A stretch of DNA of 64,000 nucleotides from Marinobacter algicola DG893 (GCF_000170835.1 NZ_ABCP01000006.1:104303-168302); one strand, 5' to 3'; shown: positions 26,313 through 35,433, counted from the stretch's first letter. Notes: generated by a model not told the origin, from the sequence alone. A program made the numbers and translations.

Positions 26313-26625
26313 CGTTGTGTTGCCTGTGTCGCTGGATAAGGAGTGCCCGAAAATAAGTGCGGTTGCGTGGCGCGGTGCACCGGACCTGAAAACACCAACA
26401 ATTTTCGTGCCATGGACAGGAACGCAAGAAAAAGCGGACACATTTAAATCGTGTACCCGCGTTTTAGCCTGTATTGCCGGAATCAGGAATGCGTCAAATG
26501 ACGTAGTGTGCTGGGGTGATTGCCGAATGGGCTCCCTTAAAGGGCGCAAGCAGAATGTTTGATGTGGACGCTGTGCTTTCGATGAAAAGCGCGGTACCGG
26601 ATTTCAAACACTGCGAGGAATCACC
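26313..26625. other. Divergent regulatory region between the permease-kinase and urtA
   Basis: These 313 bases hold no gene that I can support. They contain the motif at 26492-26510 that recurs before fmdA, and a small palindrome CCCTTAAAGGG at 26534-26544. Promoters for both directions should lie here, but I cannot place a -35/-10 pair with confidence. Confidence 0.6.
26492..26510 (+). promoter_or_regulatory. Operator-like motif upstream of urtA, repeated before fmdA
   Basis: CGTCAAATGACGTAGTGTG, containing the inverted repeat CGTCA-AA-TGACG. A copy differing by one substitution and one inserted G lies at 33673-33692 before fmdA, and similarity continues downstream (GGGG, ATT, CGAAT, CTCC in the same order). 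It stands 116 bases before the urtA ATG. The neighbouring LuxR-type response regulator is the obvious candidate to bind it. Binding is inferred. Confidence 0.6.
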
Positions 26626-27894
26626 ATGGGTACGACAGATAAAAACGCCAGCATACGATCGCCTGGCAAGAGGCCAGGGTTTAGAAAAAGTCTGATGACA
26701 CTGGCGGCGTCCGTTATGCTGGCTACCTCCGCGCAAGCGGCGACACCCAGTACGGCAGAAGTCAATACAACCGATCTGGCGGTGACGGATGACACCGTTA
26801 CGGTTGGCATACTGCACTCTATCACCGGCACCATGGCAATCAGTGAGATTGGCTCGGTGCAGGCGGAAAAGCTGGCGATTGAACAGATAAATGCGTCTGG
26901 TGGTGTTCTGGGTCGCCAGATAGAGTTTGTTCAGGAAGACGGCGCCAGCGACTGGCCAACGTTTGCCGAAAAGTCCCGCAAGCTTCTGCGTCAGGATAAT
27001 GTGGCCGCGATCTTTGGCGCGTGGACCTCCGCGTCACGCAAGGCCATCCTGCCGGTGATCGAACAGTACAACGGCATGCTGTATTACCCTACCTTCTATG
27101 AAGGTCTTGAGCAGTCCCCGAACGTGGTTTACACCGGCCAGGAAGCTACCCAGCAGATTCTTGCGGGTATCGACTGGGCGGTAAAGGAAAAGGGCGCCAA
27201 GAGCTTCTATCTGCTCGGATCCGACTACATCTGGCCACGAACTTCCAACAAGATCGCCCGCAAGCACATCGATAAGCTGGGCCTGAAAGTTGTGGGTGAA
27301 GAGTATTACCCACTGGGCCACACCCAGTTCAACTCGGTGATCAACAAGATCAAGCTCAAGAAGCCCGACGTGATTTTCGCGTCCGTGGTGGGCGGTTCCA
27401 ACGTGGCCTTCTACAAGCAGATGAAAGCTGCTGGTGTTGATTTCACCGACGAGAAGCCGCTGCTGCTGACGATCTCCGTAACCGAGGACGAAATCCGTGG
27501 TATCGGCGGCGACAACGTGGAAGGTATCTACGCCTCCATGAAGTACTTCCAGAGCCTGGACAACCCCAACAACAAGGAGTTTGTTGCGGCCTTCAAGGAA
27601 ACCTACGGCGATGACATGGTGATCGGCGACGTTACCCAGGCCGCGTATCTCGGTCCCTGGTTGTGGAAAGCGGCGGTTGAAAAGGCCGGCTCTTTCGACA
27701 TCGATAAGATTCGCGAAGAGTTCGCAGGCATCGAATTCACCAAGGCACCGGAAGGTTACGTACGCATCCACGAAAACCATCACCTGTGGTCCAAGACCCG
27801 GATTGGCCAGGCCCAGCTTGATGGTCAGTACAAGGTGGTTCACGAAACAGAAGAGCTGATGGAGCCAGACCCGTTCCCGGAAGGTTACCAGTAA
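26626..27894 (+). CDS. urtA: Urea/short-chain amide ABC transporter, substrate-binding protein
   Basis: A 422-residue periplasmic binding protein of the UrtA/FmdD/AmiC type. A signal peptide covers about residues 1-38 (SLMTLAASVMLATSAQA). The mature protein begins with VTVGILHSITGTMAISE, the family's hallmark, and continues with GGVLGRQIEFVQEDGASDW and GAWTSASRKAILPVIEQYNGMLYYPTFYEGLEQSPNVVYTG-type segments that line the ligand site. GAGG eight bases upstream supports the start. It heads an operon with the other four transporter genes plus amidase genes and without urease, so short amides such as formamide or acetamide are as likely as urea. The symbol follows the family. Confidence 0.93.
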   Translation: MGTTDKNASIRSPGKRPGFRKSLMTLAASVMLATSAQAATPSTAEVNTTDLAVTDDTVTVGILHSITGTMAISEIGSVQAEKLAIEQINASGGVLGRQIEFVQEDGASDWPTFAEKSRKLLRQDNVAAIFGAWTSASRKAILPVIEQYNGMLYYPTFYEGLEQSPNVVYTGQEATQQILAGIDWAVKEKGAKSFYLLGSDYIWPRTSNKIARKHIDKLGLKVVGEEYYPLGHTQFNSVINKIKLKKPDVIFASVVGGSNVAFYKQMKAAGVDFTDEKPLLLTISVTEDEIRGIGGDNVEGIYASMKYFQSLDNPNNKEFVAAFKETYGDDMVIGDVTQAAYLGPWLWKAAVEKAGSFDIDKIREEFAGIEFTKAPEGYVRIHENHHLWSKTRIGQAQLDGQYKVVHETEELMEPDPFPEGYQ

Positions 27895-27976
27895 AACGGA
27901 ATGGCCGGCGCCACCGTGCGCCGGCCTTCATCGCCTCCGCAACGCAAAGCATGTTGGTTTGAAGGGGAGAAGGGTC

Positions 27977-28903
27977 ATGTTCGATGGCTACACCAGCAGT
28001 GAATTGATGTCGATATTTGCCATGCAGGGGTTTGCCGGACTCTCCCTGTTTTCAGTGTTCGTACTGATGGCAATGGGCCTGGCCATCATTTTTGGTCAGA
28101 TGGGCGTGATCAACATGGCCCACGGGGAATTCATGATCCTAGGTGCCTACACCACCTACCTGACGTCGAGTTTTTTCCAGTCCTACCTGCCCGGACTGTT
28201 TGGCGGTTACTTCTTCTTCGCCATCATCCTGGCCTTTTTGATATGCGCTGCCTTGGGAGCACTCGTTGAGTGGCTGATGATACGGCATCTCTACCACCGA
28301 CCACTCGATACCTTGCTGGCCACCTGGGGGTTGAGCCTGATCATGCAGCAGGCCTACCGCTCCATCTTTGGTGCCCGCGAAGTGGGCGTTGATCTTCCAG
28401 AATGGATGATGGGCGCCTTCCAGGTGACCGATTTGGTGGAACTGCCGATCAACGGCTTGTTCGTGATGATCATCGCGCTCTCCATTGCTGTCGCCGTTTA
28501 CTTGCTCATGTACCGCTCCGGCTGGGGCAAGAACGTGCGGGCTGTGGTTCAGAACCGCCCTATGGCTGAGGCTGTGGGCATCAACAGTGCTGGTATCGAC
28601 CGCGCAACCTTTGCCCTCGGCTGCGGTATCGCCGGAATTGCTGGCGCGGCGTTCACCATGATTGGTTCTACCGGGCCGTCGTCCGGGCAGGCCTACATCG
28701 TCGATACCTTCCTGGTGGTGGTCTTCGGCGGCGCCCAAAGCCTGATTGGCACCATTATTTCCGCCTTCGGCATTTCCCAGGCCCAGTCCACCATGGAGTT
28801 TTTCCTGAGTGGTTCCATGGCAAAGGTACTCACCCTGTTGGTTGTCGTCGGCATCCTGATGCTGCGTCCGGAAGGACTCATGGCCCTCAAGGTCCGTCGC
28901 TAG
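27977..28903 (+). CDS. urtB: Urea/amide ABC transporter permease, UrtB/LivH-like
   Basis: A 308-residue inner-membrane permease with about eight spans and the UrtB motif MGVINMAHGEFMILGAYTTY. The EAA-like loop (NRPMAEAVGINSAGIDRATFALGCGIAGIAGA) that contacts the ATPases is present. The ATG at 27977 with GGGAGAAGGG upstream is preferred over a TTG six codons earlier. It belongs to the operon urtABCDE-amiE-amiB, with short gaps throughout. Confidence 0.93.
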   Translation: MFDGYTSSELMSIFAMQGFAGLSLFSVFVLMAMGLAIIFGQMGVINMAHGEFMILGAYTTYLTSSFFQSYLPGLFGGYFFFAIILAFLICAALGALVEWLMIRHLYHRPLDTLLATWGLSLIMQQAYRSIFGAREVGVDLPEWMMGAFQVTDLVELPINGLFVMIIALSIAVAVYLLMYRSGWGKNVRAVVQNRPMAEAVGINSAGIDRATFALGCGIAGIAGAAFTMIGSTGPSSGQAYIVDTFLVVVFGGAQSLIGTIISAFGISQAQSTMEFFLSGSMAKVLTLLVVVGILMLRPEGLMALKVRR

Positions 28904-28912
28904 GAGATTGTC

Positions 28913-30112
28913 ATGAAGAGTTCATCCCCCCTGAAATGGTTCGGCTCCCGCGAGGGCCTGTATTACCTGGCGCTGGCGTTTCTGCTGGCTGTCATCCTGC
29001 CGCTGGTTCTGGACCCGTTCCGGCTGAACATGGTGGGTAAATACCTGACCTACGCGTTCGTGGCGATCGGATTGGTGATGTGCTGGGGTAAAGCCGGCAT
29101 TCTCAGCCTGGGCCAGGGCGTGTTCTTTGGCCTGGGCGGCTATTGCATGGCGATGTTCCTGAAGCTGGAAGCCTCCACTCCGGAGGCCACCGCGATCCAG
29201 TCTACCCCGGGCATTCCGGATTTCATGGACTGGAATCAGCTCACCGAGCTGCCGTGGTTCTGGGAACCGTTCCACAGCTTCTCGTTCACGTTGATCGCGG
29301 TCATTGGCGTGCCCGTTCTGCTGGCTTTCGTGATCGGTTTTGCAATGTTCACCCGCCGTGTGGGTGGCGTGTACTTTGCCATCATCACCCAAGCCATTGC
29401 GGCAATCCTGACCATCCTGATTATCGGACAACAGGGTTATACCGGTGGCGTAAACGGCATTACCGATTTGCAGACCCTGAAGGGTTGGGATATCCGCACC
29501 GATGAGGCACGGACCGCCCTGTACTTCGTCTGTGTCGGAATGCTGTTCCTTTGTCTGTTCGTGGCACGGCTTGTCCAGAACCGGAAACTGGGCCGCATTC
29601 TGGTGGCCATGAATGCCCAGGAGATGCGAGTACGGTTCTCCGGCTATGACGTTGCCGCTTTCAAGATCTTCGTGTTTTGCCTGGCTGCGGCCTTTGCCGG
29701 AATCGGTGGCGCAATGTTCACCCTGATTGTGGGGTTCATGTCGCCATCGTTCATTGGCATCGTCGCTTCTATCGAAATGGTTATCTTCTGTGCCCTCGGC
29801 GGCCGGCTGTCGATTCTTGGTGCGGTTTACGGCGCACTACTGGTCAATGCCGCCAAGAGTGGTTTCTCCGAATCCTTCCCTGAACTTTGGCCTTTCGCCA
29901 TGGGAGCGCTGTTTATTGGGGTAGTGCTGGCATTCCCGAACGGCTTGGCCGGGCTCTACCGCAGCTACGTCATGCCCCTGGAAGATCGCCTCTTCAAACG
30001 CGGAAAGGCTGAAGCTCAAACCTCCGCCGAGCCTGTAGCGACCACGGCGAGTGCTGAAAAAACCGACGATTACGATCCGATGATCAATACCTACAGCCCG
30101 GAGAAATCCTGA
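28913..30112 (+). CDS. urtC: Urea/amide ABC transporter permease, UrtC/LivM-like
   Basis: A 399-residue second permease subunit with about ten spans. The UrtC/LivM landmarks WGKAGILSLGQGVFFGLGGYCMAMFL and VGGVYFAIITQAIAAILTILIIGQQGYTGGVNGIT are visible (cited by their cores LSLGQGVFFGLGGY and GGVNGIT). The cytoplasmic coupling loop NAQEMRVRFSGYDVAAFKIFVF lies near residue 240. The tail after residue 360 is hydrophilic. It begins nine bases after urtB and its stop overlaps the urtD start (TGATG). Confidence 0.93.
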   Translation: MKSSSPLKWFGSREGLYYLALAFLLAVILPLVLDPFRLNMVGKYLTYAFVAIGLVMCWGKAGILSLGQGVFFGLGGYCMAMFLKLEASTPEATAIQSTPGIPDFMDWNQLTELPWFWEPFHSFSFTLIAVIGVPVLLAFVIGFAMFTRRVGGVYFAIITQAIAAILTILIIGQQGYTGGVNGITDLQTLKGWDIRTDEARTALYFVCVGMLFLCLFVARLVQNRKLGRILVAMNAQEMRVRFSGYDVAAFKIFVFCLAAAFAGIGGAMFTLIVGFMSPSFIGIVASIEMVIFCALGGRLSILGAVYGALLVNAAKSGFSESFPELWPFAMGALFIGVVLAFPNGLAGLYRSYVMPLEDRLFKRGKAEAQTSAEPVATTASAEKTDDYDPMINTYSPEKS

Positions 30113-30870
30113 TGAGTGCAGCCAAAAGCAAAGGCACGGATTTTCTGCTGGCGGTTGAGGGCCTGACCGTATCATTCGACGGCTTCAAGGCCGTGGATGA
30201 CCTGTCTTTCTACCTCGACCCCAAGGAAATCCGGGTCATTATCGGCCCCAATGGTGCTGGCAAAACCACCGTTCTCGATCTGATCTGCGGCAAAACCAAG
30301 GCGACTGCCGGTTCGATCAAGTTTGCCGGCAAGGAGCTGACCAAACTCAAGGAACACCAGATCGTTCATTCCGGTGTGGGCCGGAAGTTTCAGACACCAT
30401 CGGTGTTTGAAGATCTGACTGTGTTTGAAAACCTCGAGGTGTCCTACCCGCAGGGCCACAGCGTGATGGGGGCGCTGGCCTTCAAGCGGGACCGGGCGGT
30501 AGTTGAGGCTGTGGAAGAGGTGGCAGAAACCATCTTCCTGACGGACGCCCTGAACGAACCGGCGGCCTCGCTCAGCCACGGTCAGAAACAGTGGCTGGAG
30601 ATCGGCATGCTGCTGATCCAGAAGCCGGATCTGCTGATGCTGGATGAGCCGGTGGCCGGAATGTCGGTGGCCGAGCGCAAGAAAACCGCCGAACTGCTCC
30701 GGGTGATCACCCGGGACCACACGGTACTGGTGATCGAGCATGACATGCAGTTCGTTGGTGACATCGCCGACCGGGTGACCGTGATGCACCAGGGCAAGGT
30801 TCTTTCGGAAGGGTCCATTGAGCACGTGAAGTCGGACCCGAAAGTCATCGAAGTCTATCTGGGGCACTGA
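30112..30870 (+). CDS. urtD: Urea/amide ABC transporter ATP-binding protein, UrtD/LivG-like
   Basis: A 252-residue ABC ATPase. Walker A is GPNGAGKTT near residue 45, the signature is LSHGQKQWLEIGMLL, Walker B is LLMLDEPVAGM, and the switch His lies in VIEHDMQF. The LSHGQKQWLEI form is typical of UrtD rather than LivG. Its ATG overlaps the urtC stop, giving translational coupling. It pairs with UrtE at the cytoplasmic face. Confidence 0.95.
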   Translation: MSAAKSKGTDFLLAVEGLTVSFDGFKAVDDLSFYLDPKEIRVIIGPNGAGKTTVLDLICGKTKATAGSIKFAGKELTKLKEHQIVHSGVGRKFQTPSVFEDLTVFENLEVSYPQGHSVMGALAFKRDRAVVEAVEEVAETIFLTDALNEPAASLSHGQKQWLEIGMLLIQKPDLLMLDEPVAGMSVAERKKTAELLRVITRDHTVLVIEHDMQFVGDIADRVTVMHQGKVLSEGSIEHVKSDPKVIEVYLGH

Positions 30871-30872
30871 AC

Positions 30873-31562
30873 ATGCTGAGCGTCAAACATCATTCGGTGG
30901 CCTATGGCCAAAGCACCATCATCGGGGACCTGAACCTTGAGGTGGGAAAAAACGAGATTGTGGCCGTGGTGGGCCGCAACGGCATGGGCAAGACCACGCT
31001 GATGAAATCCCTGGTCGGCATGACCCCTACCAAAGGCGGTGAGGTCAGCCTGGATGGTTCCAACATTTCCAACCTGAAGAGCTTCCAGCGGGTAAGGGCT
31101 GGCATTGGTTTTGTGCCTCAGGGCCGGATGATTTTTCCAACCCTTACGGTAAGGGAAAACATTGAAACGGCCCTGTCCACCGTGGGTGAAAAGAAGGTAC
31201 CGGAGGATCTGTACGAGATGTTTCCGGTACTGAAGGAAATGCAGAACAGGCGCGGCGGTAATCTGTCTGGTGGTCAGCAGCAACAGCTCGCCATTGCCCG
31301 CGCGCTGGCCACGCGGCCCAAGGTGCTGTTGCTTGACGAACCCACCGAAGGCATTCAGCCCAATATCATCAAAGAGATCGCTCAGACCCTACGGCGTATC
31401 CGCGATGAGCGCGGTTTGTCGATAGTTGTCTCTGAGCAGGTCCTGAGCTTTGTGATGGACGCGGCGGACCGGATTCTGGTGATCGAGAAGGGCGTCATCG
31501 TCCACGAAGAGAACAGGGCTGAAGCAGACCAGGAAAAGATTGCCAGTTACCTGGCGGTTTAA
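30873..31562 (+). CDS. urtE: Urea/amide ABC transporter ATP-binding protein, UrtE/LivF-like
   Basis: A 229-residue ABC ATPase with Walker [10 protein letters not shown], the LivF/UrtE Q-loop segment [23 protein letters not shown], signature [15 protein letters not shown] and Walker [15 protein letters not shown]. '[16 protein letters not shown]' and 'PQGRMIFP' are usual for UrtE. It begins two bases after urtD and is followed 14 bases later by amiE, tying transport to hydrolysis in one transcript. Confidence 0.95.
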   Translation: MLSVKHHSVAYGQSTIIGDLNLEVGKNEIVAVVGRNGMGKTTLMKSLVGMTPTKGGEVSLDGSNISNLKSFQRVRAGIGFVPQGRMIFPTLTVRENIETALSTVGEKKVPEDLYEMFPVLKEMQNRRGGNLSGGQQQQLAIARALATRPKVLLLDEPTEGIQPNIIKEIAQTLRRIRDERGLSIVVSEQVLSFVMDAADRILVIEKGVIVHEENRAEADQEKIASYLAV

Positions 31563-31576
31563 CGAGGAGCGAATTA

Positions 31577-32623
31577 ATGAGACACGGTGATATTTCCAGC
31601 AGTAACGACACCGTCGGTGTGGCGGTGGTGAACTACAAGATGCCCCGGTTGCATACCAAATCCGAGGTATTGGACAACGCCCGCCAGATTGCCAACATGA
31701 TCAAGGGTATGAAAGTGGGCCTGCCCGGCATGGACCTGGTGGTGTTTCCGGAATACAGCACTATGGGCATCATGTACGACAATGACGAGATGATGGAGAC
31801 GGCTGCCACGATTCCCGGCGACGAAACCGCCATCTTCTCTGCCGCCTGCCGTGAGGCCAATACCTGGGGTATCTTCTCACTGACCGGCGAACGGCATGAG
31901 GATCACCCCAGTAAGGCACCCTATAACACCCTGATTCTCATCAACAATGAAGGTGAGATCGTCCAGAAATACCGCAAATGTATTCCCTGGTGCCCGATTG
32001 AAGGTTGGTATCCGGGGGACACCACTTACGTCAGCGAAGGCCCCAAGGGTATGAAGATCAGCCTGATCATCTGCGATGACGGCAACTACCCGGAAATATG
32101 GCGGGACTGTGCAATGAAAGGTGCCGAGCTGATCGTTCGCTGCCAGGGCTATATGTATCCGGCCAAGGAGCAGCAGGTGATGATGTCCAAGAGCATGGCG
32201 TGGGCCAACAACTGTTATGTGGCCGTGGCCAACGCCTCCGGTTTTGATGGGGTGTATTCCTACTTCGGCCACTCCGCCATTATCGGCTTTGATGGCCGCA
32301 CTCTCGGAGAGTGTGGCGAGGAAGATATGGGAATTCAGTATGCCCAGCTTTCGATCAGTCAGATCCGCGACGCACGCCAGAATGACCAGTCACAAAACCA
32401 CCTGTTCAAACTGCTGCACCGGGGCTACACCGGTGTTCACAACTCCGGCGATGGCGACAAAGGCGTAGCCGACTGCCCGTTTGAGTTCTATCGCACCTGG
32501 GTGATGGACGCTCAAAAGGCACAGGAAAACGTTGAAGCAATGACTCGCAAAACCGTGGGCACCGCTGAATGTCCGGTGGGTGAGCTGCCATTCGACGGTA
32601 AAGAAAAATCTGCAGGCGCTTAA
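31577..32623 (+). CDS. amiE: Aliphatic amidase
   Basis: A 348-residue nitrilase-superfamily enzyme that hydrolyses short-chain aliphatic amides to the acid and ammonia in the cytoplasm. The catalytic set occurs at exactly the Pseudomonas AmiE numbering: E59 (FPEYSTMG), K134 (YRKCIPW), E142 (PIEGWYPG) and C166 (LIICDDGN). The N-terminus [24 protein letters not shown] matches AmiE closely (cited as family landmark around VVNYKMPR). Length agrees with AmiE (346) rather than the shorter AmiF formamidase. GAGGAGC upstream supports the ATG. It follows the five transporter genes and precedes the amiB-like gene. Confidence 0.96.
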   Translation: MRHGDISSSNDTVGVAVVNYKMPRLHTKSEVLDNARQIANMIKGMKVGLPGMDLVVFPEYSTMGIMYDNDEMMETAATIPGDETAIFSAACREANTWGIFSLTGERHEDHPSKAPYNTLILINNEGEIVQKYRKCIPWCPIEGWYPGDTTYVSEGPKGMKISLIICDDGNYPEIWRDCAMKGAELIVRCQGYMYPAKEQQVMMSKSMAWANNCYVAVANASGFDGVYSYFGHSAIIGFDGRTLGECGEEDMGIQYAQLSISQIRDARQNDQSQNHLFKLLHRGYTGVHNSGDGDKGVADCPFEFYRTWVMDAQKAQENVEAMTRKTVGTAECPVGELPFDGKEKSAGA

Positions 32624-32638
32624 TGCCGGGAGTTGCTG

Positions 32639-33682
32639 ATGCCGTTTATCAACGAACGGCTGGAAGCCAACCGGGAGTCCATAGAACAAAACCGGGCTGC
32701 CTCAGGCCCGGTTCGTGCTTCCCGGTTTCGCTTTGAGCCAGATGCCGTCATGTCCCGCCTGCGGGAGAGCATCGTTGGCCAGGACGATGCCCTGACAGCC
32801 ATGGAATCCATGCTGGTGCGAGTGAAAGCCGACATCGGCGAGGAAAACCGGCCACTCGCGGTGCATCTGTTCCTTGGGCCCACAGGTGTGGGTAAAACCG
32901 AAACCGTTCGGCTGATTGCAGAAGCCATTCATGGCAGCCGGGATGGCCTGTGCCGCATCGATATGAACACCCTGGCTCAGGAGCACTATACCGCCGCTCT
33001 TACCGGCGCGCCGCCGGGCTACGTGGGCAGTAAGGAAGGCCACAGCCTGTTTGATCTAGACAAAGTACAGGGCTCGTTCAGCAAGCCCGGCATTGTGTTG
33101 TTTGATGAAATCGAGAAAGCCAGCCGGGAAGTCGTCCGCGCCCTGTTGAACGTTCTGGACACCGGCCGGCTGATGTTTCCCTCCGGTAACCGGGAAATCG
33201 ATTTCAGCAACACTCTGATATTCATGACCAGTAATGCCGGAGCTCTGGATGCTGAGGCGCACCAACAGCGTTATCAGAAAGGTTGGCGCCGCTGGCTCAG
33301 GTTGTCGGCCGGTGAGGGTGGGTACTTGCGCGATGTCGCTCTGCGTCGGCATTTCGACCCTGAATTCCTGAACCGTATTGATCAGATCCTTACCTTCAAC
33401 AGCCTTGCTGATAACTGGCTCGAAGCACTGTTGGACATCGAGTTGGTGGGGCTCAACCGGCGGCTGGGCAAAAAACATGCAGTGCTGTCACTGTCAACTA
33501 AGCTTAGGGGCGAACTGTGCTGTGGCTACGATGCCCGTTATGGAGCCCGGGAGATGTTGCGGGCTTTTCGCCAGCGTCTGGAGCCCGCTGTAGCCAGAGC
33601 ACTGTTGGCGCATCCTGACTGTCAGCGGTTTGAGGCCGATGCGCAGAATGGGGCGGTCACCGTGCACCAATACGTCGAATGA
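32639..33682 (+). CDS. amiB: AAA+ ATPase, AmiB-like chaperone
   Basis: A 347-residue AAA+ protein resembling the second ATPase module of ClpA/ClpB. Walker A GPTGVGKT is at 80-87, the pore loop GYVG at 127-130, Walker B VLFDEIEK with D156/E157, sensor 1 in FMTSNAG, an arginine-finger region FLNRIDQ, and a C-terminal sensor-2/D2-small-like region (YDARYGAREMLRAF). In Pseudomonas aeruginosa the equivalent position after amiE is held by amiB, an ATPase of this type whose exact role is unsettled. GGGAG six bases before ATG 32639 sets the start. It may help fold or assemble the amidase or a transporter partner; no ClpP or amiC, amiR or amiS gene accompanies it. Confidence 0.82.
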   Translation: MPFINERLEANRESIEQNRAASGPVRASRFRFEPDAVMSRLRESIVGQDDALTAMESMLVRVKADIGEENRPLAVHLFLGPTGVGKTETVRLIAEAIHGSRDGLCRIDMNTLAQEHYTAALTGAPPGYVGSKEGHSLFDLDKVQGSFSKPGIVLFDEIEKASREVVRALLNVLDTGRLMFPSGNREIDFSNTLIFMTSNAGALDAEAHQQRYQKGWRRWLRLSAGEGGYLRDVALRRHFDPEFLNRIDQILTFNSLADNWLEALLDIELVGLNRRLGKKHAVLSLSTKLRGELCCGYDARYGAREMLRAFRQRLEPAVARALLAHPDCQRFEADAQNGAVTVHQYVE

Positions 33683-33692
33683 CGTAGGTGTG
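33673..33692 (+). promoter_or_regulatory. Operator-like motif upstream of fmdA, copy of the urtA motif
   Basis: CGTCGAATGACGTAGGTGTG, matching 26492-26510 except for one substitution and one extra G. It overlaps the last codons and stop of the amiB-like gene and stands about 92 bases before the fmdA ATG. This suggests fmdAB have their own promoter under the same regulator as the transporter operon. Confidence 0.58.
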
Positions 33693-33783
33693 GGGGGCAT
33701 TTCGCGAATACCTCCGGGGCGCGGGATCTCGGATAGTAAAACCGTTACCAAATTGTGCAAGCCAACACCAAGGAGCGCCCGTT

Positions 33784-35016
33784 ATGGCTGAAACCATTAT
33801 CAAGATTGATCTGAACAAGTCGGCTTACGAGAACGACAAAATCCACAACCGCTGGCACCCGGATATTCCGCTGGTGGCCACCGTTAAACCCGGTGATGAC
33901 TTCATCGTGGAATGCTATGACTGGACCGGTGGCCAGATCAAAAATGACGACAACGCAGACGATGTGCGCGATGTAGACCTCAGCCAGGTGCACTTCCTGT
34001 CTGGCCCGATCGGGGTGGAAGGCGCCGAGCCGGGTGACTTGCTGGAAGTGGATATTCTCGACATCGGCACCTTTGAAGAAAGCCAGTGGGGGTTCAACGG
34101 CTTCTTCTCCAAGCAGAACGGCGGCGGCTTCCTGACCGAACACTTTCCGGACGCCCAGAAGAGCATCTGGGATTTCAACGGCATGTTCACCAAATCGCGC
34201 CATATTCCCAACGTGGAATTTGCCGGCCTGATTCACCCGGGGCTGATAGGTTGCCTGCCCTCTAAAGACCTGCTGGATACCTGGAACAAACGTGAAGCAG
34301 GACTGGTAGCGACAGACCCGGAGCGGGTGCCGGAACTGGCCACCTTGCCCAACGGCGATACCGCCCACATGGGCCAGCTGAAAGGAGACGCCGCCAGAGC
34401 GGCCGGCGCTGAGGGCGCTCGCACCGTACCGCCCCGGGAACATGGTGGTAACTGCGATATAAAAGATCTTTCCCGCGGCTCCAAGGTTTACTTCCCGGTC
34501 TACGTGGATGGTGCAGGCCTGTCGGTTGGCGACCTGCACTTCAGCCAGGGCGATGGTGAAATCACCTTCTGTGGTGCCATCGAAATGGCTGGATGGATTC
34601 ACCTGCGGGTGAACCTGATCAAGGATGGCGTTAAGAAATACGGCATCAAGAACCCGGTGTTCAAACCCAGCCCGATCAAACCCCGTTACGACGATTACGT
34701 GATCTTTGAAGGGATCTCGGTTGATGAAGACGGTGGCCAGCATTACCTGGACGTGCATGTGGCCTATCGCCAGGCCTGCCTGAATGCCATCGAATACATG
34801 ACCAAGTTCGGCTACACCAAGGCCCAGGCCTACGCGATTCTTGGTTGCGCACCGGTAGAGGGCCACATCAGTGGCGTGGTGGATATTCCAAACGCCTGCG
34901 CCACGCTTTGGCTGCCCACAGGTATCTTTGATTTTGACATCAACCCATCCGCAGACGGACCGAAGAAAATGACCAGTGGCGGTATGGACGTACCTCTGTC
35001 GAAAGACAAGGAGTAG
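33784..35016 (+). CDS. fmdA: Formamidase
   Basis: A 410-residue member of the FmdA/AmdA acetamidase-formamidase family, which hydrolyses formamide to formate and ammonia and is unrelated to the nitrilase-type AmiE. Family landmarks include the metal/active-site stretch FIVECYDWTGGQI, LSGPIGVEGAEPGDLLEVDI, the PPREHGGNCDIKDL motif and HFSQGDGEI. Length matches Methylophilus methylotrophus FmdA (407). AAGGAG eight bases before the ATG supports this start; a frame extension to 33688 lies in the regulatory gap. The fmdB gene follows five bases later. Having both AmiE and FmdA widens the amide range. Confidence 0.95.
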   Translation: MAETIIKIDLNKSAYENDKIHNRWHPDIPLVATVKPGDDFIVECYDWTGGQIKNDDNADDVRDVDLSQVHFLSGPIGVEGAEPGDLLEVDILDIGTFEESQWGFNGFFSKQNGGGFLTEHFPDAQKSIWDFNGMFTKSRHIPNVEFAGLIHPGLIGCLPSKDLLDTWNKREAGLVATDPERVPELATLPNGDTAHMGQLKGDAARAAGAEGARTVPPREHGGNCDIKDLSRGSKVYFPVYVDGAGLSVGDLHFSQGDGEITFCGAIEMAGWIHLRVNLIKDGVKKYGIKNPVFKPSPIKPRYDDYVIFEGISVDEDGGQHYLDVHVAYRQACLNAIEYMTKFGYTKAQAYAILGCAPVEGHISGVVDIPNACATLWLPTGIFDFDINPSADGPKKMTSGGMDVPLSKDKE

Positions 35017-35021
35017 TTATC

Positions 35022-35375
35022 ATGCCCGTATATGACTACAAATGCCGGGAACACGGCCTGTTCAACACCCTGGCGACGATGGAAGACAGCGCAAAACCGG
35101 TGGCATGCCCCACTTGCAAAGTGCTTTCGCCACGAGTGATTGTGCTGCCCCCGGAAATCGCAAACATGGACCCAGCCAGGCGCGCCGCCCAGGACCGCAA
35201 CGAAAAGTCCCGCCACGAACCGGTGTTCTCCACCGCCGATCGCCGGGAGCAGGACCCAGAGCACAGCCGCAGCTGTGGCTGTGGCTCACCAAAACCCGGA
35301 AAGTCGATGCTGTTCTACACCGCGGACGGGAAGAAAATGTTCCCCTCCATGCGGCCCTGGATGATCAGCCACTAA
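35022..35375 (+). CDS. fmdB: FmdB-family zinc-ribbon protein
   Basis: A 117-residue small protein beginning MPVYDYKCREHG, the FmdB/CxxC regulatory-protein start, with C8/H11 and C29-X2-C32 as probable zinc ligands. A later CGCG segment sits near residue 87. In Methylophilus, fmdB adjoins the formamidase gene and was proposed to regulate it, but many FmdB homologues have no proven role. It is cotranscribed with fmdA (five-base gap, own GGAG). A strong terminator follows, ending the amide island. Confidence 0.88.
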   Translation: MPVYDYKCREHGLFNTLATMEDSAKPVACPTCKVLSPRVIVLPPEIANMDPARRAAQDRNEKSRHEPVFSTADRREQDPEHSRSCGCGSPKPGKSMLFYTADGKKMFPSMRPWMISH

Positions 35376-35410
35376 GGCTGTAGCAAACCGACAGTCACTG
35401 TCACGTGTTT

Positions 35411-35433
35411 GCCCCCACTTCGGGGGCTTTTTT
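35411..35433 (+). terminator. Rho-independent terminator after fmdB
   Basis: A six-base GC stem (GCCCCC/GGGGGC), a short loop and six T residues, 35 bases after the fmdB stop. Confidence 0.9.

Noticed and set aside
33745..34866. A 373-codon minus-strand frame over fmdA
   Set aside because: The plus strand encodes an intact formamidase; this frame is a shadow.
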